Shown here in pieces: positions 1-10,900 of a DNA stretch of 64,000 bases. The position numbers were made by a program, and so were the translations under genes. This stretch comes from Boothiomyces macroporosus (Eukaryota > Chytridiomycota > Chytridiomycetes > Rhizophydiales > Terramycetaceae). Where the stretch lies: the NCBI GenBank assembly GCA_027604185.1, contig JADGKB010000032.1, positions 62,001 through 126,000 on the forward strand. Reading direction: 5' to 3'. How positions within the stretch are numbered: the first letter of the stretch is position 1; the number at the start of each line of letters is the position of its first letter. The notes beneath the pieces were generated by a model, which was not told the origin of the DNA, made no database searches, and saw nothing but the letters and a program-made list of their open reading frames with translations.

Positions 1-600
1 CAATGCCAAACCTTGGAATTAAGACCAAATCTTCAACTTCCATGGAAGGGCCATACTTTGGTGGGTTTGGATGCAGAAGAATTAAACTTTCATATTTCCC
101 TGTTAGTGTAAAGAAATAAATCATGAGATTGATTGCCTTCTTATCTGCTAGTTTAGTGTTGCTATCTGGATCTACCAAATGATATTTCGCCATGGCTGCT
201 TGAACACCGAGATGAGCTGCATACTCATACGATCCCGTTGGAAACTTGTAGAGATCCTTTTTTGCTTCTTTGTTCCAGATCCTATTGTAAAATATAATTT
301 GCCTCTAACATTGCTTCGTGAATTGCCTCGCATATTTTTCAGTTGAAATATTTATAAAATACCGGTTTATTATTATTCTATAGGCAAAATTCATTAGTTG
401 AATCTTCAACAGCAGTTGCAAATTCCTCTTGCAGAACTGCTGTTAAACGTTCGAGATTCTTTTGGAGGTAGGTCTATTTCTGTGTTTAGTGCTGTTAAAG
501 GATAATTTGATTCTGCCTCTGAAGAATCATCTGTTGGGAGTTGATGGAATTCCTTTTATATGGACAGTTCTTAGTCTAGCGAGAACTTCAAGCATAAATT
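1..600 (-). pseudogene. Broken ORF of unknown family at the left edge
   Basis: On the minus strand a reading frame of about 98 codons runs open from about 294 to the window edge. It has no start codon here and reads like real protein (for example IWNKEAKKDLYKF). Further upstream on the same strand, about 560 down to 310, come short coding-like pieces in other frames: an acidic segment, then one containing NLERLTAVLQEEF, then EAIHEAMLEANYIL. Stops and frame changes separate them, and no GT...AG interval of about 20 nt repairs them. I do not recognise the family. It is most likely a decayed gene whose 3' part lies outside the window. Confidence 0.35.
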
Positions 601-646
601 GAAAATTAAAAAGATTCTTTAGAAAAACTGAAAACTGTTATATATA

Positions 647-808
647 TTATTGGTAATTCTTTTAGTCATCACGTATCAGTTATCAATTTTTGTAATATTG
701 ATTAAACTTTTATTTTCACATTATTGGAAATTCTTTTAGACATCACGTATCAGTTATCAATTTTTGTAATATTGATAAAACTTTTATATTCGCATTACTG
801 GAAACTCT
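647..808. repeat. 74-bp tandem duplication, about 2.2 copies
   Basis: A unit beginning TTATTGGTAATTCTTTTAG is repeated with a period of 74 bp (starts at 647 and 721). A third, partial copy begins near 795. Copies 1 and 2 differ at only a few positions, so the duplication is recent. It lies in non-coding DNA between the broken edge ORF and the transposase remnant. Confidence 0.85.
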
Positions 809-1104
809 GGTAAAAAAGGTTATATTTTATAAATTTTCAGAAACAGATTTGAAACCGAAAAATGAATCTACTTTTTCTGGCAAGACTGAATTCACAGTTA
901 CAGATATTGCACCTTTTGGATATGAATTCTCAAAAAATTTGGAAAATACGATTGGATTTTGAATAATTATCAAAGTTGAAACCGCTAAATTCAAAGATTA
1001 AAATTTATTAAGGGGTAATCAAACTCGTCAAGTACGTGTCGCTGATATCACTTGTTAGGACATAATATTTCAATTAAAAGAGCAACAGTTAAGGAGCAGG
1101 AGAT

Positions 1105-1232
1105 AAAACTGAGAAAAAGAAGTGGCAAGCAAACTGGAAAATGAAAAACTGCGAATTTTATTAGACAGTAATCTGTTTGATAAAGATGAATTAAGAAAGC
1201 TAATTCAAGGAACTTTTTCTATTGAGCAATAA
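1105..1232 (+). other. Short coding-like remnant beside the transposase
   Basis: The plus strand shows a short frame containing KLENEKLRILLDSNLFDKDE and ending at a TAA near 1230. A preceding lysine/glutamate-rich piece is in another frame. PIF/Harbinger elements usually carry a second Myb/SANT-like ORF, often with a charged C-terminal helix, and the position next to the transposase would fit. That link is inference only; no Myb domain is visible. Confidence 0.2.
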
Positions 1233-1284
1233 AGATTTTTTTATCGATTCTCTTAATAGTTTTCCTTCATCCATTTCAAATACT

Positions 1285-2445
1285 TTAATTTTGTTCATCA
1301 TCATTCAGATTAGGGTCCGTAGCCATGTATTGGTATGGCCATTCATCAATTTGTTGTATAACAAAGTTGTGTAAAACAAGAGTACAAGCAACCCAGTTTA
1401 AGATAGGGGGAATATCTTTGTTAGTGATTATTTGTTGACGTAATCCACGAAGAGACTGCCAGCGTTCCTTCAGAATGCCATTTGTATGTTCTATCCACAC
1501 TCGTGCGGATGATAGATGTTCATTGAAGTACGTATTATCTTCAGAGCTTGCTTCAGGGTTTTTGTAAGGGGTAAGCAGCCTTCCAGTTAACCTATAAGCA
1601 GCATCACCAAGAAGGATTTAATTATTTGAGAAATATTTATCTGGATTGGTGTAAACATCACTATGACAGAAGACAGTTGAATCAGATACTGATGCAGGCC
1701 AACCTAATTGATAGTAAATGATTTTCTTTTTTTCATTACAGATTAGTTGAACATTAAAGCCCTTGGTAGTTTTTCTGCTGGCATAAACAGCTCCATATTC
1801 CTTTGGTGTGTATGTTAAAACGGCTATTGTACCATCAATTATCCCAATTATACCAGGGATGCCAACTTTGTCATAGAAAAATTCACTGGTTGATTTCCTT
1901 TCTTCAACTGATGGCCATTTAATGAATTTCATTTCAACAGAGAGTAGAGCTTCAACCACCCTCTTTGTGTATAAAAAAACAGTGCCTTCTCCAACTCCAA
2001 ACGTATCAGCGACTTTTCCTGCTGCTATCCCATTTCCGTAAGATCCAAATCGTGACAACGCAATTAGCAACTGTAATTCAACTGGTTGATGAGGAAAACA
2101 TGATGACTTTCAATCAATTGAACCAAGTTACAAAATGCAGCTTTGGACATCCGAGCATATTGCTTAAACTTGTTGTCAGAATACTTGTCCAACACCTCCC
2201 GAACTTGAAATTGTTTAGGAATAGAAACCCTTGGATTAAGATATTTTGTGAGTGCAACTTTACCTTTCGCTCAAAAGATATGTGTACCAACCATTAAGAA
2301 TGTATAACAGATCAAGCGTTTCCTGACAACCATCTCCTATGGAGCAGATATACATTATCGTTCTCTCTAGCTCTTCAAGAGTTTTCAACCTCGATGATTT
2401 ATATGGCATAGTTTGAGGCCCAAACAATAATTCAGACTTTGTCAT
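1285..2445 (-). pseudogene. PIF/Harbinger-type DDE transposase, inactivated
   Basis: The frame from 2070 to 1285 carries the DDE_Tnp_4 (HARBI1-like) signatures in order: IIGIIDGTIA with the first Asp, the YASRKTTKGFNVQ block, GWPASVSDSTVF with the second Asp, LGDAAYRL, and IEHTNGILKERW with the catalytic Glu. A C-terminal LHNF follows. An in-frame TAA at 1618-1620 separates the last two blocks, and the reading frame shifts near 2085-2095 just upstream of QPVELQLLIALSRFG. More N-terminal coding-like sequence lies between about 2445 and 2095. The two lesions suggest a recently dead copy. I could not define terminal inverted repeats or the 3-bp target-site duplication. Confidence 0.8.
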
Positions 2446-3220
2446 GCTCTAGAAATATTTTATTTTTCAAAATTTATTGACATTTTGAGACTCCCTCTCA
2501 GTAATATAACCATTTTTTGTAGTAGTTTTTGAAAAAGTGTGTTTGAGTAGTATAGCATCATTTTTTCTTGTTCATCTTTCCCATTAGCAATCACAATATC
2601 CAATAATCTACTAACAGCTTTACTTGTTCCTGAAGTAACTTACCATCAATTTTCTTTAATACATAATCTAAATTATTGATCGAAGTATTTTGTGTAACTT
2701 CTAAACAGAACCTGTCCATTTTAAAATTACAAAATTGAAATAAACTTGCTTTTATACTTCCAAAAAGGTAGCGTTCATCCAATTCCCATTATTAAGAATG
2801 AAAATGATTGGTTGAACACAAGCCGATAAATCTCTAACCCCTCAAGAACTCGAAACAAAAGTGTTGCTGCAAAGTATTAGAGGCTGGTACCTGAGATTGA
2901 TTTTGTTGTTGAGGTACCAGCCCCTCAGTAGAATACCATTTAGGTTAAGACGGCTATATAAATGTGGCTGAGTAGTTGGAAATTAATTTCCCAAAAATAT
3001 TTATTGTTCTTATTGGTGAAAAGTTATTTTTAGATATGTTCAGAGTTTAGCTCTTTTAAATTGCTCATATTAGGCAAGTATCCCATCTCATGGATTTTTC
3101 AGAATATCAGGAAATTTTGGTTGTTCGCTCCTCAGGAGCTATTATATTAGGGTCCTGCTATATCGGCTCGGTGATTTAAAAGCTAATGTCTCACGTAAAT
3201 AAATAGCCATATTCTACATT
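2446..3220. other. Gap with no convincing gene
   Basis: A 63-codon minus frame (2591-2782) starts at TTG, has no family signature, and looks like a remnant at best. One clear structure, a hairpin at 2882-2922, is listed separately. Otherwise I see A+T-rich sequence without coding signal. Confidence 0.5.
2882..2922. repeat. Perfect 11-bp inverted repeat (hairpin)
   Basis: GGCTGGTACCT at 2882-2892 is exactly complementary to AGGTACCAGCC at 2912-2922, separated by a 19-nt loop. The stem is G+C-rich against an A+T-rich background. Its function is unknown. Confidence 0.7.
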
Positions 3221-5143
3221 TTAAAGCAATTTATTTGAATTTCTTGAAAACAATTTGAAACTCAATATAGATGAACTTTTCTTTTGAGGTTTGGTATCGA
3301 TAATGCTAGGAAACATCCCGTTGGCTTTGTTTGTGGTATTATCAAGGTACTCTGCAGATATTCTACTAATGGTATTCTTATTATCGGCAATGTCTTGAAA
3401 ATGATTCATACCAACATTTTTTAAGATGAGCTCTTGTTTTTGGACAATCTTGTTGTATGCGTTAAATAGTTTGAGAATATGGCGATAGAATTTATCTTTT
3501 TCTATCGATACTCCTTGTTGTATTTCACTGTTGATATCTATATTAGATTGATATTACGATCCATTGAAATCAGAAAATCAGTGAACACAATATTACTTGA
3601 CTCGTCCGATTGACTTTTTAATTGTTCCAAGTTGATTTTTATCTCGTTAATTTGACCATTTATCTTATTTTCTTGCTGCTCTAGTTCATTAATTTCTTCA
3701 ATCAAATTTCTATGGTGTTTGCTATGCTCGAAATTGACATTTTGAGCACATAGTAAATCTTTTTGGTTTCTTAATTTTTGTAATGAAACAGCTCTTTGTA
3801 TCCCTGTCTTTTTAAGTTGGATCGCGTAGGTCTTTAGTTCGTCAAAAGTCTCAATTTTGGGTGGTACGGGATTATTCTCCTCCATAGTCGTAGATTCAAC
3901 TAAAGTATGGTTAGAGGAAAATATTTTGGAAGAATGTGACTGTTGAAACTCAGTCAAGATCGCAGCGTAGGATTCAGACTTTTGGGCTAGCTATTTTTAG
4001 TGTTATTTCTACTTTAGTTTTGATATTTCTGGCTCTACTAGCATATTTCAATGTATTTATAGTTTCTTCAAAGTGGTCTACGAATGGGCTGATATTTGCA
4101 ATCATGCAAGTCTTGCAGTTCCCTCCAAGTGAATCCGGAAATTAGACATTGGATACCTTTAATAGTCTTGTTAATTTACTGTCGCGATAATTGACATAGT
4201 CTTGCTTTTTTGGCGAAGTATCCGAAAGTGAATTTATGCAATTTCCCAAGGCCAATAAAGATCTATTGATATTTGCCCCTTCGATCATTCTCATTCCCCT
4301 ATTCAAGGTTTCAGAAGCCCTTTCAGAGATTAAAAAGTGCATTACCAGAGCCTGCCAAATCAATCAGAGAGAGTTTGGAGAATCGCATACCTTTATCTGT
4401 TGATTTGTGAGAAATAAATATTTGCAAAACAGCATGGGATCTGGATGAGGTAACATTAGCTCCAGTTGATTCTTGAATTCTGTTTCTATTCCCTTTTCTG
4501 AGCAACTTGATGGTCTTTGCGAGAGATTGAATTGAAACATAACTAATTCCTGCCACCAAAACACCTTTTGAAGGATCTTCCTGCAACTCTAGATTTTCAC
4601 TCTTGTTTACCAAAAGATCTCGTATTTTCTCGTTGTATATTTCCAGGTAAGATATTGAAATTTTGTATTTTCCTCCATCATTATTTGATTTATCCGATAT
4701 TCTCTGGAAAATAGTGTTCAAAGTTAGATACATAATCCCTGGCTTTGTTTCCGTTCCCATCATGGTATATGTTTTCCCAGCTCCCGTAGCACCATAGGCA
4801 AAGACAGTCGCGTTGTATCCATTCATTGCTGCTTCGATTTGATCCTTCACACAAGAATTAAAAATGACGGTTTGACCATCTTTATCCCCAAAAACATGGT
4901 CGAATGTGTAAACTTTCTCTCTCTTTCGTTCTTTTCTTAGTATATCTTCAAAGTAATCGTCTGTAGGATCATAAATCATTACAGTCTAATTTTAATCAAC
5001 TTGCTACCTGAGAATCCACAACTTTTGCGATTTCCTTGCTGGATATTTTCGCGCTCTCCTTGGCTGTCAGAGGTCTAATTCGGACAGCGACCTAGTGGTT
5101 ATTCACCATATACCAACAATTTGCTGGCTAATGGTATGTTCAT
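3221..5143 (-). CDS. Kinesin-8 family motor protein
   Basis: This is a plus-end microtubule motor of the Kip3/KIF18/KIF19 type, a group that depolymerises or length-limits spindle and ciliary microtubules. Six excisions (5092-5113, 4986-5007, 4324-4345, 4136-4156, 3991-4012, 3538-3557) give about 597 aa. The motor head is N-terminal: VAVRIRPL, P-loop GATGAGKT, kinesin-8-style PGIMYLTL, switch [11 protein letters not shown], switch II LIDLAGSERAS, then [13 protein letters not shown] and [15 protein letters not shown] neck and a charged coiled-coil tail follow. The ATG at 5143 was chosen because the first intron then joins LASKLL to VAVRIRPL. The introns at 4324 and 4136 interrupt invariant motor motifs, so their ends are fixed by homology, yet neither ends in AG (see findings). 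If those two are not spliced, the gene is a pseudogene. Confidence 0.88.
4136..4156 (-). other. 21-nt intron with CG instead of AG at its 3' end
   Basis: It lies between SKLTRLLK and DSLGGNCKT of the kinesin motor. On the minus strand it begins GTATCC and ends CTAATTTCCG. Its excision restores the invariant motif exactly, and no AG lies close to the required junction. Confidence 0.7.
4324..4345 (-). other. 22-nt intron with TG instead of AG at its 3' end
   Basis: It lies inside the switch II motif, splitting DLAGS from ERASET. On the minus strand it begins GTAATGCAC and ends TTTAATCTCTG. The nearest AG, 4 nt downstream, would put the frame out and give a stop within a few codons. Confidence 0.7.
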
Positions 5144-5392
5144 TTAAAATGAAACAATGAGCACAATATTTCTCATTGACACTCCAATAATTTTCACAAT
5201 GAAAGGCGACTCTAATTGAAAAATATTATATAATTACAAATAACAGACTATTTCGCTCTCAATTCGTCTGTGTCATGCGATATTTTACTGCCCATTAGCA
5301 ACAGCCGTAAGGAACCAGGAATTCATAAGCAAGCAGGTTTACTCAAAGAGCGTTGATACAAAACATGGAAATACCATCCCCAAAAACTAATT

Positions 5393-6136
5393 ATGCAAAA
5401 ATTTAATCTCGAAATTTGTTTGGAAAATGTTGAAAGCGCAGTTGCAGCAGAGAAAAATGGCGCAATACGAGTGGAGCTTTGTGCCAACCTCTTGGAAGGA
5501 GGAACCACACCGAGCAAAGGGTTGATTTCAGTGTGCAAGTCCAAAGTGAATATTCCGATACATGTGATGATCCGTCCTAGAGGAGGAGACTTTCTTTATT
5601 CTTCAATCGAATTTGAAATAATGAAAGAGGACATTATGGTTTGCAAAGATCTAGGAGTTGCCGGGGTTGTATTTGGTGTTTTACTTCCTGATGGCAATGT
5701 GGATGTTGCAAGATGCAAGGAGCTAGTGGAAATTGCAAAGCCTCTAAACGTCACATTCCATAGAGCATTTGATATGACCAAGGATCCTTTTAAAGCGATG
5801 GAAGATATTATCAGTATTGGGGGAGTTCAAAGGATATTGACAAGCGGACAAGAGCCTAGTGTGCTGGAAGGCGTTCCTTTGTTGAAGCAATTGATCACTC
5901 AAGCAAACAAAAGGATCCGCATTTTACCTGGTGCGGGAATTACAGTTAGGAATATTAACAGAATATACAACGAGCTTCTTGTGGACGAGTTACACCTTAC
6001 TGCATCTTGTGAATTGGAATCTTCAATGGTCTATAGAAACCCTCATGTGTATATGGGCTTCTCACTCAGTTCACCAGAGTACAGTTTGAAAATGACTGAT
6101 GGCCAAAAAGTGAAAAATATCCTTCAAAATCAATAA
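5393..6136 (+). CDS. CUTC: CutC family protein
   Basis: This 247-aa intronless protein has a (beta/alpha)8-barrel fold by family. CutC was named for bacterial copper homeostasis; the eukaryotic homologue binds Cu(I), but its cellular role is unsettled. Family hallmarks run in order: LEICLENVESAVAAEKNGA at the N-terminus, RVELCANLLEGGTTPS, IHVMIRPRGGDF, VFGVLLPDGNVD, TFHRAFDMTKDP, RILTSGQEPSVLEG, ILPGAGI and a C-terminal ELHLTAS. The length matches the family (about 250 aa). Its stop lies 16 nt from the stop of the convergent CM1-protein gene. Confidence 0.93.
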   Translation: MQKFNLEICLENVESAVAAEKNGAIRVELCANLLEGGTTPSKGLISVCKSKVNIPIHVMIRPRGGDFLYSSIEFEIMKEDIMVCKDLGVAGVVFGVLLPDGNVDVARCKELVEIAKPLNVTFHRAFDMTKDPFKAMEDIISIGGVQRILTSGQEPSVLEGVPLLKQLITQANKRIRILPGAGITVRNINRIYNELLVDELHLTASCELESSMVYRNPHVYMGFSLSSPEYSLKMTDGQKVKNILQNQ

Positions 6137-6152
6137 AGATTTTATATAGTGA

Positions 6153-7709
6153 TTAGTGATTAATAAGTAAGGAGCCCAACGCGCTTTGTAGGTAATCAAG
6201 ATTGTTTGGTGCCTTTTTCAATTTCTAAATAAGCGATAAACTTACACTAAGGTAATGGACAGCACTGGAAATCATTCTTTCTCTGTTATCTAGGATAACC
6301 TTTTGTTTTTCAAATTCATGGAGTAAACCATCAAACTGTTCATCTCGCTTTCCTTGGGCGTGCTTGAAAACGTCAACTAGTTGATATTCCAACTTTCTCT
6401 TTTCCTCTAGTAATTCATTCACTCTTTGGTTTGCTCCTGCTCGTTCTTTGTGCAATATATCATTCAATTTGGAGAGTTGCTTTTCCAATTCAACAGTATT
6501 ATTCTTTGATAGCTAAATTAGATTAAAGCTACTTGTAGTTCTTCAATGGTTTTCGAGAGAAAAACGATTTTGTTTTCCATCCGACTGAATTTCGATTCCC
6601 ATAATCTAAGGTGAGGGTAAATTACAATTTTTCCTTTGCTATCAACTTGAACTGATCATGAACAGAGTCCAATAGTTTCAACTTTTTCAAAATTGCTTTC
6701 TTTACAGATGAGAACGAAGCAAGCGACTGGATAAACTATTAAAATACCTTGGGATCAAATTTATGGCCCAACTTATCATCCAGATGTTGGCTAATCCGAA
6801 CAAGTAGATAATTGCGCTCTTTCAGTTCATTAATATAACGTTCACGTGTTTCTTGGAAAGACTTGTCAGGCTTTTGGGGCTCAACTTGACTTGAAGCTTC
6901 ACAGGTCTCTATTTTGCTTTGGATTTCCTTGGTGTTGTAAGCAGGGAAGATTTGAGAGGCCTGGGACTTCATTTCCTGGGGTTTGGATTCTTCCTTTTGC
7001 TGTTCCAAGATATGTAGCTTTTCTGATTGAGAGCTCAGCTCTTTTTGTAAAGTATTCAGTTTTGAATGAGCCATTTCTGCAAGATCTTTAAACTTTTGGA
7101 TTTGCCCTTTGTATTTATCAATTTGAAGCGAGTATTCTTGAGCTTTGGTTTCCAGCTCTGCCTTGGATTGATACACTTCATTCAGATTATCCATCAGCTC
7201 TTGGTTCTCTGCCTCCAACATTCTAATTTTCTTTCAATTAGACTGGTATTACTGCATCATTGTCGGAAAGCAACTCGTGGTCTTGTTCCCTTTGTTCCGC
7301 CATTGAACATATCGTTTCATGACTGATTTCCAGTTCCTTTACCAGATGATTGATATCTTCGTCCTTCTCTACCAGTAGCTCGTTCATTTCCTCTATCTTC
7401 TCTTGCAACTCGTCAACTTTGACTTTTGGACTTAAACTCATCGCTTTGAGTTCCGCATGCTAAATCAAAGGATACTTACTTCGTTGATGATATCAAGCAT
7501 CCCGTCTTTTGTAATCTTTGAGAGATTTTCCTGTAGGAAACACACTTTCATTTTTAAGCTAAAGTTTTCCTTCTCTAGTTTGGTTATCATCTGATATTAA
7601 CTGATATTACGTCTTCCCTTTGTCTGAGGCCCATGGAAAAGTTTTCCTCTTGATTATCATCGGGCAATATATTTAAATTTGAAGGCTCACTTTCTAACGA
7701 GATTTCCAT
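6153..7709 (-). CDS. Centrosomin-type (CM1) coiled-coil protein
   Basis: The protein is 470 aa after seven introns of 20-22 nt (7591-7610, 7460-7479, 7231-7252, 6727-6747, 6606-6625, 6513-6532, 6225-6245; all end in AG). The N-terminus carries a CM1/Cnn_1N-like motif (LRQREDMITKLEKENFSLKM, then KVCFLQENLSKI). In Cnn, CDK5RAP2, Mto1 and Pcp1 this motif recruits and activates gamma-tubulin ring complexes. The rest is heptad-rich coiled coil. It is divergently arranged with CEP135 (256 bp apart), which fits a joint role at the basal body or centrosome. Homology beyond CM1 cannot be claimed from coiled coil alone, and there is no obvious CM2 at the C-terminus. Confidence 0.75.
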
Positions 7710-7964
7710 TTTTCAAAAAGATTCTCGTGTTTACGAAATAAAAATCTTGACGAATACTAACCTTGAACTACTAGAAATAAGCATAGTATATCCGCCTTCA
7801 GTAAGCGAAAGGTTCCTCCCGACGATCTAGGTGAAAATTTGAGATTTCAAAACCAAACATTATTTGGTCAACATTCCACTGAATCTCAATGTTTCATAGC
7901 AGTAATAAATCAGTTTCCATTTTAAAATTTGTCAAACAAATTTGTCCGAATCTCGAAAATCAGA

Positions 7965-10900
7965 ATGTCGAATGACTTTATCAACCTTCGACATCGTCTT
8001 GATCAATTTGAATACACAGAATATCTGGATGTAAATTCTATTCCGCTTGTGCAGCGACTATTTGCGGATTTAGTTAAAACAACAGAGACCTGCAAGAACC
8101 TGAAACTGACTTCCAGCCAGTTGACGAACGAGAATACGATTTTACAGGAGCAGCTGAATCCGATAAAGTAACTATTTAGTAACACAAGGCAAGAGCTAGT
8201 AAATATCACCCAGGAAAATAATGTATTGCACAAGGATATCATCGCCCTCCAAGAATCCAAAGGTAAGTGTTTTCTAATAGTAGGTAACGGAGTCTAATTC
8301 AGATTCGTTCAAGCAAGAGTCTTTACAGACAACTCGTAGACTAGAACAAAAGATTCATGAGATGAAATTTATTCAAACTCAGTATCAGACTAAATATCAG
8401 ATGGAACAAGCCAGGAATGATGAACTTCAAAATAAGCTGCAGGAGTTATTGTATAAATCACAGTATAGCACTCCTCAAGAAACTGGAAAGAAGTTGGTTT
8501 CAAAACTGCCCAAGATCGATTTGGAGACTGGATTAGGTAAACAAATACTGAGTTGTAGTGCCACTAAGTGAAATGGAGTTTTATAAGCCTCCTGATCCTG
8601 TTGTATATGACATTGTAAACAACTTGGAGTCTAAAGTGGAAACTTTAACATCTCAAGTTCAGCTCAAAGATTCCACCATTTCAGATCTGACAAACAAAGT
8701 AAATTAATTTAATGGTAGTGTTCACTGCTTAAAGATCAGTTAGAAAAACGCGAATTTGAAATAACACGGCTTGGATCAGAGCTGCAGCTTGCTAGAGCTG
8801 ACCAATTTGTTGCCAAGCAGCATATTACTCGACCTACAGAGAGTAGAAACGGAAATATTTCTAGATCTTCCATGAGAAACATTGGCATTTCAGATCTAGA
8901 AACTGCAAAAGACAGAATCGAACAGTTGGAAATCCAGACTGAATATCTTCAAGAACATATTAATGGTCTGGAAAAAGAAGTAGAGGATTTAGAAAATACA
9001 AAGAGCATGGTGCAGTCCTCGTTTGTTGAAGAAAAAAGAGAGTTGGCACAGAAACTTGCACAAGAAAGGGAAAGGAACGCAAAGCTGATGGAAAACTTGG
9101 AAAATGTAGAGAAAATGGTCAACCAATTAAATCCAAATACAATTCAGGTCTCAAAAAATCCCTCCAATATCAAGGTTTTGTTTGGTTAATGTAGAATGCC
9201 AAAACGATAAGCGAGCTCAATGATAAACTCAAAGCTGCAAATTTGAAAAGCGAACAGTCTTCCAAGCGGATATTGATGTTGCAAAAGGATATTAATAGTG
9301 CTTTTTTTTCTAACTAAAGAATTGACAAAAGAAAACAAGCTGTTGACTGAAAAATTGAATTCCAAACCTAATGAAATTACCAATGCAGAATCAAAGGTTA
9401 ATGCAGAATCAAAGATTAATGTGGAATCAAAGATTGAGTTGGAGTCTGCTAGAAAGGAGATTGCACATTTGCGCTCGATTCTCCAGGAACAGGAGAAAGT
9501 TTCGGTGCCAAATAGAGAAAATGAACACCTTCAGCGACAACTAAAAGCCTTGTATCAAGAGAATTCTATCCAGAAATCGACTTTGGAAACTCTTACTTTT
9601 AAAATTGATACTTCTGACAGAATCCTACAGGATGTGAAAATAGAAAACACTTGTTTGGTTAGACAGTACGAAACCTGCAAGAAAGAGCGAGATGACATGA
9701 TTGCAGCTTTGGAATCGTTTGAAGGAGAACTCGCGGAGCTTTGCGATCAGATTACCCAAATTACCCAAGAACGGGATAACTTGTTGGAATTGTACAAGCA
9801 AGTAAACGAGCAGCTAGAATCAAAGCAAAATCAAAAGTCACTAGCACCTGATGTTAAACCAGAGACTCAAGATACTTCAAATGTTGAGGTTTACAAAATC
9901 GAAATCTCTAAATTAAAAGAAACAGAAAAAATATTGCTGGAAACTATTGATTCTCAGACCATGGATATCAAAAAGTTGAAGGATGATCTGCAGGCAATGT
10001 CTTTAAGAACCAGAGAAACAGGAGTGTATGCAAACGAAGCAGTGTCGCAATTGGAGCGTGAAATATCCAGGTAATAGTTAACTAATTCCTGTCTCAAATC
10101 AAAATTGGATGAATCTGGGAAAGAGGCTCAGACAGTTAGAGAAAAACATGAAATGGCGATAAAGTCTTTGAGGGAATTAGAGCAGAATTACCAAGATCAG
10201 TTAAAGCAAAATGCTGCGGACCAGCAAACTATCGCAAACATGGAGTTAACCAGAGAAAGCGACTTGCTGAAAATCAGAGAATTGAAATCAAAAATCAACG
10301 AGTCGAATTTGCAAGTCACTAAATACGAAGCGGAATTGAAAAATATGGCAAAAATTATAGAAGAAAAGGACAAGTACATTGGAGAAAACAAGCACTTGCT
10401 CACTCAAATCGATAAAGAAAGGGACGGATTCCAAAATCAACTGGACCAATCTTTGGAAAATCTTGCAGATTTGCGAGAAAAATATGACAGTGTTCAGACA
10501 AACTACAAAGAATTGCTGAAAGAACGAGAGTCTCATTTGGGACAAATTGAAACGTTGACGAAACATTTAAATCAGCAAGATGTTCATGTAAACGAACTTC
10601 AAGGAAAGCTTGACGAACTTGTAATACTCAAGAACAGATTGGAATCACAATTAAATGTACCTGCACTCTAATGTAGCAATTTAAAAATGAAAATAATCAG
10701 TTGAGCTCAGATTTGATGGCGATCACAAGGGAAAATCAGATTTTGAATTCAGAGTTATCGATGGCATCCCAAACAAGAGATCAATACCAAGCCGAACTTC
10801 GCGACTGCGATATTCAGATACAGCAGCTGAATAAACTGATCTTGGGCAAGGACACTGAGCATCAGCAGTTAATCCTAAGCTATCATAAAGTAATCAGTGA

